Part shown: piece by piece, positions 1 to 5,676 of the stretch
Layout of the letters: every line of letters begins with the position of its first letter
Numbering within the stretch: the stretch's first letter is position 1
Assembly: GCA_017479035.1 (NCBI GenBank)
Contig: JAFVCR010000092.1
Coordinates: forward strand, 1-7,821
Source of the DNA: Kiritimatiellia bacterium
Lineage (GTDB): Bacteria > Verrucomicrobiota > Kiritimatiellia > RFP12 > UBA1067
Reading direction: 5' to 3'
DNA: 7,821 bases
Made by a program: the position numbers and the translations under genes
Notes under the pieces: model-generated
Told to the model about the DNA's origin: nothing
The model's database searches: none
What the model saw: the letters and a program-made list of their open reading frames with translations, nothing else

Positions 1-1
1 G

Positions 2-1177
2 GTTGCCGCGCTTGCGGCAATGGGAGCGGGCGCGGCTCCGGTAGTGGAGATAACAAGCGTCCAGCAACAATATCCGTGGACGAACACCGTCGATATTACA
101 TATACGTCGACCGGCATTGCGGAGGCAAATACCTACTACGTGGTGTTCAAAGCGTATGACGCGGCGAGCAAAGAAATCGGCGTAATAACGAACGATCTCA
201 AAGTGTCGCAAGGCTCTACATGGGTAGCGCAGTGGCAGCCGCCGTTCAACGTCCGCTATGAAAACTGCACGATGGTTCCCTACGTCTACAAAGGCGGGCA
301 GGACGACTACATGATAGTCGATCTGGAGACATGGGCGGTGACGTTCGAGCCGATGTCCACGCAAGATGCCAGCAACAAGAAATACAACGACAACGATACC
401 GGCAATATCTACAAAACAAAGAAACTCGTTCTCCGCAAGATAGAAAAGGGAGACTACTACATCGGCGGTCCTGAAACAGGCGCATTCTCGAACAGCGGCG
501 CGGCGAACTCGTATCACAAAGTGACAATCCCGGCAGACTACTACATCGGCATATTCGAGCTTACCGAAGCGCAGTATGGCAAGATAATGTCGAACAGTTC
601 TTATACATCGACGCTTCCTGTGGGGAACATTCCTTGGAACACTATTCGCGGCAGCGCAGGTGTCGCGTCGCGTCCCGGTGCCGGCTGCTTGAAGAATCTC
701 AACGACAAGACAACTCTCGGCGGAACAAAATTCATAACATCTTCTTCCGCATTGGCAGGATTCGACCTTCCGACCGAATCCATGTGGGAAATCGCCGCAC
801 GTGCCGGGGTTGCGACAAAATGGCCTACCGGGGATACTTCATCCGGCCTCGGAAACTATGGATGGATAGCCACCAATAGCGGCTCTACCCGTCATACGCC
901 TGGCTTGAAAACGCCAAATGCGTATGGTTTATACGATACCGTCGGCGGACAGGCGGAAATCATGCGCGATGTGGACAATACCGCCGACTTGGCCGGGCTC
1001 CAATCGGCTAACGGCCTCCAGCCGGTTTCGTCCGGCAACGCCAATTATCGCGTTACGCGCAGCGGCTCTTATGTAGATAAAGACAACATGGCGCGATACG
1101 CTTGGCGTTGGCACGACGCACCCAATGGCTCGGTAATGCAGTTGGGGCTGCGTATTGCCTGCATTCCATCGCTCTGA
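2..1177 (+). CDS. Exported SUMF1/FGE-like domain protein (5'-truncated by window edge)
   Basis: The frame is open to the left edge. The residues before and after the first in-window ATG (position 20) read VAALAAMGAGAA-PVVE, the end of a signal-peptide hydrophobic core and an Ala-x-Ala cleavage site. The true start is therefore just upstream and the protein is exported. Counting from the ATG at 20, residues 7-110 look like a beta-rich N-terminal domain. Residues about 130-385 match the FGE-sulfatase (SUMF1, C-type-lectin-like) fold: GDYYIGG (144-150), YYIGIFELTEAQY (174-186), FDLPTESMWEIAARAG (248-263), NAYGLYDTVGG (300-310), RVTRSGSYV (344-352) and the closing LGLRIA (375-380). The usual GN-x-W-E-W motif is degraded to GGQAEIM, and only three cysteines are present in the visible part, none in the paired arrangement of true formylglycine-generating enzyme. 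A binding or surface role is therefore more likely than FGE activity. The fold is clear; the function is unknown. Confidence 0.82.
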   Translation, partial: VAALAAMGAGAAPVVEITSVQQQYPWTNTVDITYTSTGIAEANTYYVVFKAYDAASKEIGVITNDLKVSQGSTWVAQWQPPFNVRYENCTMVPYVYKGGQDDYMIVDLETWAVTFEPMSTQDASNKKYNDNDTGNIYKTKKLVLRKIEKGDYYIGGPETGAFSNSGAANSYHKVTIPADYYIGIFELTEAQYGKIMSNSSYTSTLPVGNIPWNTIRGSAGVASRPGAGCLKNLNDKTTLGGTKFITSSSALAGFDLPTESMWEIAARAGVATKWPTGDTSSGLGNYGWIATNSGSTRHTPGLKTPNAYGLYDTVGGQAEIMRDVDNTADLAGLQSANGLQPVSSGNANYRVTRSGSYVDKDNMARYAWRWHDAPNGSVMQLGLRIACIPSL

Positions 1178-1262
1178 GAAACGTGATTGGCGGTTTTCGG
1201 ACTGAAAGGAGGTGTTGCAGGATAAGTATAGGCTTGTTTAGAGGTTTTATTACAGTAGTACA

Positions 1263-1295
1263 GGCGGCGAAGGCAATATATCAACCTTCGCCGCC
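1263..1295. terminator. Hairpin between convergent genes, likely shared terminator
   Basis: A perfect 11-bp inverted repeat (GGCGGCGAAGG at 1263-1273 and CCTTCGCCGCC at 1285-1295) flanks an 11-nt A/T-rich loop. It lies in the gap between the plus-strand SUMF1-like gene (stop at 1177) and the minus-strand purF (stop at 1307), so it could end both transcripts. Neither side has a strong T run: the plus side continues GCAATTT, and the minus side only has scattered A/T. It may therefore work as a weak intrinsic terminator or as a 3'-end stabiliser. Confidence 0.65.
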
Positions 1296-1306
1296 GCAAT
1301 TTAACA

Positions 1307-2752
1307 TTAATTAGTTTGATGGCAAGGGCAGGATGCGCATTTTTTGGATACGTCCTTGCCGGTCCAGCAATAGGTGCAGAGTTTCTCGCGAGGCAGACCT
1401 ATTGCCGCAATCAAGTCGTCGAGGCGCTGATAGGCAAGGGACGTGAGCCCCAGGCGCTGGCGGATGCGGTCTACCATAGTCTTGTAAGGCTCGCCATCCG
1501 GATCCTGATATTTTTCGATGTCGGCATCGGGGCCTTCAAGTTCCTGTATCCAGCGGCGCGTAGCAAGATCCATAACGCTCTTGGAACGTGAGAAATTGAG
1601 GAATTCGCACCCGTAGAGGAGCGGCGGACAGGCGATGCGCATGTGGACTTCCTTCGCGCCGTCTTCATAGAGGGCGTTGGCCTGCTGGCGAAGTTGCGTG
1701 CCGCGCACGATGGAATCGTCGCAAAAGACAAGGCGTTTGCCGCGTATGAGTTCAGGGACGGGGATGAGTTTCATGCGGGCGATGTGCTCGCGCTGTTTTT
1801 GATCCGGCGGCATGAACGAACGCGACCATGTGGGTGTGTATTTTACGAACGCGCGCTTATACGGTAGGCCGCTTTCGTGCGAAAATCCAAGCGCGTGCCC
1901 CACGCCGGAATCCGGTATTCCCCCGACGGAATCGGCATCGACCGGTGCGCGCTTGGCAAGGAATCTGCCGGATTCGTAGCGGCTTTCCTCCACATTGCGC
2001 CCTTCGTAGGAAGAGACAGGATAGCCGTAATACACCCACAAAAACGAGCATATCGCCATTTCGTCGCCGGGCGGAAGAAGCGTCTCCGCGCCGTCTGGGG
2101 TGATTTTCACTAGTTCGCCGGGGCCCAATTCCTTGTAAGAGAGATAGCGCAAATTGGGGAAGCAGCAACTTTCCTGCGTCACCATTACCGCGTCTTTTTT
2201 CTTGCCGAGGATCACTGGAGTGCGCCCGTACTTGTCGCGCATGGCGTAGAATTCACCATGTTCCGTGACAAGTAGAATGGAACACGAACCCTTGACTTTT
2301 TCCTGAACGTATTTGAAGCCTTCAACGAAAGACGGTTGCGAATTTATGAGGCGGCTTACCACTGCGGTTGGCCCCACTCCGCCGGACGTGGTGGAATAGT
2401 CGAAACAGACGCGCTGCGTCTGCCACAGTTCCTCCATCAATTCCTTCTGGTTTGTCACAAGCCCCACGGCGACAATGGCATATACACCGAGGGGACTGGA
2501 AATCACTAGCGGCTGTGGGTCGGTATCGGAAATCACGCCAAGCCCCACGCGCCCCTCAAAGTGGGAGAAGTCGTCTTGGAACTTTGTGCGGAAAGGCGCG
2601 TTGGCGATGTCGTGGATGGCGCGCTTGAAACCCGTCGGCGAAAGGACGCTCATGCCGCCGCGATGAGTCCCCAAATGGGAATGGTAGTCCGTACCGTAAA
2701 ACAGATCCGCCACGCACGAATCTTTGGAATAAACCCCGCAAAAACCGCCCAT
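1307..2752 (-). CDS. purF: PurF-family amidophosphoribosyltransferase with degenerate glutaminase domain
   Basis: Length is 481 aa. PurF makes phosphoribosylamine from PRPP and glutamine, the first step of purine synthesis, in the cytoplasm. The phosphoribosyltransferase half is well conserved: GIPDSGVG (278-285), the RSF-x-x-P region (311-316) and the PRPP loop FCDDSIVRGTQ (343-353). Cys235, Cys382, Cys459 and Cys462 align with the four 4Fe-4S ligands of Bacillus-type PurF. The N-terminal Ntn-hydrolase half is odd. It begins MGGFCGVYS, so the candidate nucleophile is Cys5. HRG (30-32) is kept, but the R-Y-x-T motif, the oxyanion-hole Asn of the HNGN motif (here AVGL, 95-98) and the Asp of TTSD (here TTSG) are gone. 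The C-terminus adds a Cys-rich tail, KKCASCPC. The start is supported by AAGGAG 6 nt upstream. It is the third gene of the accD-accA-purF operon, 18 bp after accA. The family is sure; whether it uses glutamine or free ammonia, or serves a different PRPP reaction, is open. Confidence 0.88.
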   Translation of the reverse strand: MGGFCGVYSKDSCVADLFYGTDYHSHLGTHRGGMSVLSPTGFKRAIHDIANAPFRTKFQDDFSHFEGRVGLGVISDTDPQPLVISSPLGVYAIVAVGLVTNQKELMEELWQTQRVCFDYSTTSGGVGPTAVVSRLINSQPSFVEGFKYVQEKVKGSCSILLVTEHGEFYAMRDKYGRTPVILGKKKDAVMVTQESCCFPNLRYLSYKELGPGELVKITPDGAETLLPPGDEMAICSFLWVYYGYPVSSYEGRNVEESRYESGRFLAKRAPVDADSVGGIPDSGVGHALGFSHESGLPYKRAFVKYTPTWSRSFMPPDQKQREHIARMKLIPVPELIRGKRLVFCDDSIVRGTQLRQQANALYEDGAKEVHMRIACPPLLYGCEFLNFSRSKSVMDLATRRWIQELEGPDADIEKYQDPDGEPYKTMVDRIRQRLGLTSLAYQRLDDLIAAIGLPREKLCTYCWTGKDVSKKCASCPCHQTN

Positions 2753-2770
2753 ATACCGCTCCTTGTGTGA

Positions 2771-3550
2771 TTACATTGCCCTGAACTTTGCATACCGCCG
2801 CGCCACGAGATCGGCAACGGGAATGGAGGAAAGATGCTTAAGCGTGGCGACTATCGCCTTTTTGACGTTGGCGGCGGTTTCCTCGCGCGTCTTGCCCTCC
2901 GGCACGATGCCGTCGATCACGCCAAGCGCATCAAGATCCGGCGCGGTTACTTTCAACGCCTCTGCGGCCTCGGCTGCTTTTGCGCCGTCGCGCCACAATA
3001 TGCCGGCGCAGCCTTCGGGCGAAATAACCGAATATATCGCGTTCTCCAGCATGAGGATCCTGTCGCCCACTGCAATTGCAAGCGCGCCGCCGCTGCCGCC
3101 TTCGCCCGTAATGACAACGAGTATCGGCGTCTTGAGCGCGGCGGAGAACTCGAGGCTCTTTGCGATGGCCTCCGCCTGCCCGCGCTCCTCCGCTTCACGG
3201 CCGGGATATGCGCCGGGTGTGTCGACGAACGTCACAACCGGCACGTGGAATTTTTCCGCCAGCGACATGAGCCTCATCGCCTTGCGGTAGCCGTCAGGAT
3301 TGGCCATACCGAAGTTGCTTTCGAGGTTTTCCTCCAGCGTGGAGCCCTTGTTGTGGCCAAGCACTAGGCACTTCACCCCGCCGATGGAGGCAAACCCGCC
3401 GATCAAGCCCCGGTCGTCCTTCACCAAACGATCACCATGCAGTTCGGTGAAATCGTCCGCGATCAAAGCCATGTAGTCGCGCAGGTGCAGGCGATCCGCC
3501 GCACGCGCGAGTTTCACGATGTCCATTGCGCTTTTTGCTTTTGCCGCCAT
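2771..3550 (-). CDS. accA: Acetyl-CoA carboxylase carboxyltransferase subunit alpha
   Basis: Length is 259 aa. AccA and AccD form the carboxyltransferase that moves CO2 from carboxybiotin on BCCP to acetyl-CoA, giving malonyl-CoA for fatty acid synthesis in the cytoplasm. Visible family motifs in order are F-x-ELHGDR (34-41), NFGMANPDGYRKAMRLM (79-95), VDTPGAYPG (109-117), GEGGSGGALA (149-158) and SVISPEGCAGILWRD (174-188). The last three build the oxyanion-hole and carboxybiotin side of the crotonase fold. At 259 aa it is about 60 residues shorter than E. coli AccA (319 aa). The missing part is the N-terminal helical extension; the core is complete, as in other short AccA proteins. The start lies 7 bp after the accD stop. 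A GAGG Shine-Dalgarno at 3556-3559 overlaps that stop codon, which suggests translational coupling and balanced alpha/beta synthesis. There is no biotin carboxylase or BCCP gene in the window. Confidence 0.96.
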   Translation of the reverse strand: MAAKAKSAMDIVKLARAADRLHLRDYMALIADDFTELHGDRLVKDDRGLIGGFASIGGVKCLVLGHNKGSTLEENLESNFGMANPDGYRKAMRLMSLAEKFHVPVVTFVDTPGAYPGREAEERGQAEAIAKSLEFSAALKTPILVVITGEGGSGGALAIAVGDRILMLENAIYSVISPEGCAGILWRDGAKAAEAAEALKVTAPDLDALGVIDGIVPEGKTREETAANVKKAIVATLKHLSSIPVADLVARRYAKFRAM

Positions 3551-3557
3551 AAGAACC

Positions 3558-4388
3558 TCAAAATCCGAAATAGTTGAGCATCTTCACTATAAACGATTTC
3601 ATCTCGTTGCGCGGGACGATCCTGTCCACGAAGCCGTGTTCAAGGAGATACTCCGCAGTCTGGAAATCGTCGGGCAGTTTCTGGTGGATCGTGTTTTCGA
3701 TCACGCGCCGCCCGGCAAAACCGATCAACACTTTAGGCTCGGCGATGTTGATGTCGCCCAACATGGCATACGACGCGCTCACGCCGCCGGTGGTGGGATC
3801 CGTCAATATGCTTACATACGGTATGCCAGCCTCCTTGAGGCGGCCTATCGCGGCGGACGTTTTAACCATCTGCATGAGAGAGCGTATCCCCTCCTGCATC
3901 CGCGCGCCGCCAGACGCACAGGCGAGTATGAACGGCCTTCTTTCGGCAAGGGCAAGCTCCGCAGCGCGTGTGATTTTCTCGCCGGTGCCAGTGCCAAGGC
4001 TCCCGCCCATGAACGCAAAATCCATCGCGCCGAGCACCACACCTATACCTTCCATCGCAGCCTTGCCTGTTATGACGGACTCTCCCTCTCCCGTCTTCTT
4101 GCGCGCCGCCTCCACTTTGTCCACATACGCGCCGGACGCATCGTGGAAGTTGAGATGGTCGCTGTAGCCCACATCGGCGAAGAGCTCCTCGAACGTTCCC
4201 TCGTCCGCCAAAAGCGCAATTCTTTCCCGTGCGGAGATTCTCCCGTGGTAGCCGCATTCCGGGCATACCGACGAGTTCTTTTTCCATTCGGCGTTGGGGA
4301 CGTATTTCCTGCACCTGCCGCAAACCGTCCAGAGCGCTTTCGCGCCCGGGATTTTGGTTTTCTTTTCCTGAAGCTCGAACCAAGCCAT
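3558..4388 (-). CDS. accD: Acetyl-CoA carboxylase carboxyltransferase subunit beta
   Basis: Length is 276 aa, close to the usual 280-300. It is the beta partner of AccA in the carboxyltransferase and binds the CoA substrate. The N-terminal four-cysteine zinc finger is intact: Cys23-x2-Cys26 and Cys42-x2-Cys45. The crotonase-fold core follows, with MGGSLGTGTGEKITRAAE (127-144; E. coli-like proteins have GSVVGEKI here), CASGGARMQEG (157-167), DPTTGGVSASYAMLGDI (197-213), GFAGRRVIENT (223-233) and LPDDFQTAEYLLEHG (238-252). Initiation at MAWFEL is typical of the family. An AAGGA motif sits about 11 nt upstream, a slightly long spacing. It is the first gene of the operon, read from the promoter at 4455-4427, and is followed by accA after 7 bp. 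Confidence 0.96.
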   Translation of the reverse strand: MAWFELQEKKTKIPGAKALWTVCGRCRKYVPNAEWKKNSSVCPECGYHGRISARERIALLADEGTFEELFADVGYSDHLNFHDASGAYVDKVEAARKKTGEGESVITGKAAMEGIGVVLGAMDFAFMGGSLGTGTGEKITRAAELALAERRPFILACASGGARMQEGIRSLMQMVKTSAAIGRLKEAGIPYVSILTDPTTGGVSASYAMLGDINIAEPKVLIGFAGRRVIENTIHQKLPDDFQTAEYLLEHGFVDRIVPRNEMKSFIVKMLNYFGF

Positions 4389-4426
4389 TGTCGTAAGAGT
4401 CCTTATTTTGCGGTGAAACGGGTTTT

Positions 4427-4455
4427 ATTATACCACATCCGCCGCGATAATGCAA
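4427..4455 (-). promoter_or_regulatory. Sigma-70-type promoter of accD-accA-purF
   Basis: Read on the minus strand, TTGCAT (4455-4450) and TATAAT (4432-4427) are separated by exactly 17 bp. The predicted transcription start is near 4420, giving a leader of about 30 nt before the accD ATG at 4388. No other promoter-like site is evident in the short accD/accA/purF gaps, so this probably drives all three genes. Confidence 0.78.
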
Positions 4456-4467
4456 AACATTGTTTGC
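4452..4467. repeat. Operator-like dyad between the divergent promoters
   Basis: GCAAA (4452-4456) and TTTGC (4463-4467) form an inverted repeat around a 6-bp centre. One arm overlaps the accD -35 box, and the element ends 5 bp before the -35 of the divergent GH43-gene promoter, so a bound protein could affect both directions. A 13/16-identical copy lies at 6818-6833, in the same position relative to the -35 of the TPR-gene promoter. The role as an operator is inferred. Confidence 0.4.
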
Positions 4468-4471
4468 CGCC

Positions 4472-4500
4472 TTGCAATAGGTGCGCGCTTGTGCTATAAT
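4472..4500 (+). promoter_or_regulatory. Sigma-70-type promoter of the GH43-like gene (and probably dprA)
   Basis: TTGCAA (4472-4477), a 17-bp spacer and a perfect TATAAT (4495-4500) preceded by TGC, an extended -10, form a near-consensus promoter. The predicted start is near 4507, giving a leader of about 22 nt. The in-frame ATG at 4499 lies inside the -10 box and so cannot be the translation start from this promoter. Confidence 0.82.
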
Positions 4501-4512
4501 GGACGCAGCAAA

Positions 4513-4519
4513 AAGGGGA
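4513..4519 (+). promoter_or_regulatory. Ribosome binding site setting the GH43-like start
   Basis: AAGGGGA lies 9 nt before the ATG at 4529. It selects that start over the in-frame GTG at 4481 and ATG at 4499, both of which lie at or upstream of the promoter -10 box. The choice also puts a clean signal peptide at the very N-terminus. Confidence 0.7.
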
Positions 4520-4528
4520 TATGATTTA

Positions 4529-5653
4529 ATGGACAGGATATGTTTCACGGTATTGGCCGCAGCGGCGGCGATGGCGGCGGCGGCGTTCGAGAACGGCGGC
4601 ATATGGCCGGACTCCGGCGGCGTGCACATAAACGCGCACGGCGGATGCGTCTTGCAGGACGGCGGCACGTACTATTGGTACGGCGAGCATAAAATAGCCG
4701 GCGGCGCGGGCAACAGGGCGCATGTGGGAGTGGGGGTTTATTCGTCGGAGGATTTGCACGAATGGAAAAACCTGGGGGTGGCACTTGCCGTTTCGGACGA
4801 TCCTGCAAGCGACATCGCCAAAGGCTGCATTCTCGAGCGACCCAAGGTGCTCAAATGTCCCAAGACGGGCAAGTATGTGATGTACTTCCATCTCGAGCGC
4901 GGCAACGGCGGCTACAGCGACGCACGCGTGGGCATCGCCGAGGCCGACGCACCCGAAGGCCCGTTCAAATTCATACGTGCTCTGCGCCCCACCCCCGGCA
5001 CCGCACCGCAAAACGCACCTGCGGACGAATTAGGAGAAGAGGCCATGCAAAAATCGCTTGCGGACACCGCAAAACCCGTCTCAAACGGGCCTTCCGAAGC
5101 GGGCATGAAGGCGTTGCTGTGGCCGGCGCATACGCGCGGCGGCCAGCATTGCCGCGACATGACCCTGTTCCTCGAGGACGACGGCACGGCATACCACATC
5201 CACTCCTCGGAGCACAACTCCACTCTCCACATCGATGAACTTACCGACGATTTTCTCGGCTACACTGGGCGCTGGTGGCGCATGGCCGTGAAAGATTGGA
5301 CGGAGGCACCGGCAATCTGCAAGCACGACGGCTGGTATTATCTCATAGGCTCCGGCTGCACGGGATGGAAACCGAACGAAGCACGATACTACCGCGCAAG
5401 GAAAATCACAGGCCCTTGGGAACGCATGGGCAACCCTGCAAGCGGCATAAACCCGCTGAACGGCATAGGCCCGGCGCTTACATGGGGTGGGCAATCATAC
5501 TACATATTGCAACCCTCGAAGGCAACAGGCGGTAGACACATTGCTATGTTCGACATCTGGCGGCCGCAAAACGCCATCGACGGACGCTATGTGTGGCTGC
5601 CCGTGGAATTCGGCGACGGCACCATTTCAATCCCCTGGAAAAACGAATTCTGA
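4529..5653 (+). CDS. Secreted GH43-like five-bladed beta-propeller glycosidase
   Basis: Length is 374 aa from the ATG at 4529. Residues 1-19 are a signal peptide (MDRICF, then an Ala-rich core, probable cleavage before Phe20), so the enzyme is exported. The rest resembles the GH43 group that includes exo-beta-1,3-galactanase-type enzymes: GGVHINAHGGC (30-40), TYYWYGEHK (47-55), ERPKV (103-107), CRDMTLFLEDDGTAYHIHSSE (208-228), EAPA (259-262), LIGSGCTGWKPNEAR (272-286), GQSYYIL (321-327) and WRPQNAIDGRYVWLP (344-358). By alignment, Glu259 is the likely general acid and Asp210 a likely pKa modulator. The first-blade Asp base of normal GH43 enzymes is replaced: the motif reads NAHGG, not ADP. 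Galactan-type substrate is a guess; the fold is firm. It is driven by its own promoter, divergent from accD, and dprA follows 23 bp downstream. Confidence 0.85.
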   Translation: MDRICFTVLAAAAAMAAAAFENGGIWPDSGGVHINAHGGCVLQDGGTYYWYGEHKIAGGAGNRAHVGVGVYSSEDLHEWKNLGVALAVSDDPASDIAKGCILERPKVLKCPKTGKYVMYFHLERGNGGYSDARVGIAEADAPEGPFKFIRALRPTPGTAPQNAPADELGEEAMQKSLADTAKPVSNGPSEAGMKALLWPAHTRGGQHCRDMTLFLEDDGTAYHIHSSEHNSTLHIDELTDDFLGYTGRWWRMAVKDWTEAPAICKHDGWYYLIGSGCTGWKPNEARYYRARKITGPWERMGNPASGINPLNGIGPALTWGGQSYYILQPSKATGGRHIAMFDIWRPQNAIDGRYVWLPVEFGDGTISIPWKNEF

Positions 5654-5662
5654 CCACGTCGC

Positions 5663-5670
5663 AAGGAGGT
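5663..5670 (+). promoter_or_regulatory. Ribosome binding site setting the dprA start
   Basis: AAGGAGGT is a full Shine-Dalgarno match 6 nt before the ATG at 5677. The frame is open further upstream, with an ATG at 5593, but that would overlap the GH43-like gene by 61 bp and lacks a comparable site, so 5677 is the start. Confidence 0.88.
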
Positions 5671-5676
5671 GCGCAC

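Noticed and set aside
1205..1242. AAAGGAGGTG followed by a short frame (GTG at 1211, about 9 codons to a TAG).
   Set aside because: The start codon overlaps the Shine-Dalgarno, the peptide is too short to support, and the segment is simply the gap after the SUMF1-like gene.
3519..4499. Open frame of 326 codons on the plus strand opposite accD.
   Set aside because: It is antisense to intact accD, has no family signature and would start at the divergent promoter -10; it is a shadow frame.
4481..4528. Longer N-terminus for the GH43-like gene (GTG at 4481 or ATG at 4499).
   Set aside because: Both codons lie at or upstream of the -10 box and would bury the signal peptide; the ATG at 4529 has a ribosome binding site.
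3862..4668. Minus-strand frame of 268 codons overlapping accD and the signal-peptide end of the GH43-like gene.
   Set aside because: It crosses both divergent promoters and is out of frame with accD; its Cys/Pro/Arg-rich translation has no recognisable domain.
5593..5676. Longer N-terminus for dprA from the ATG at 5593.
   Set aside because: It overlaps the end of the GH43-like gene, adds an unrelated Arg/His-rich leader, and lacks the strong Shine-Dalgarno seen before 5677.
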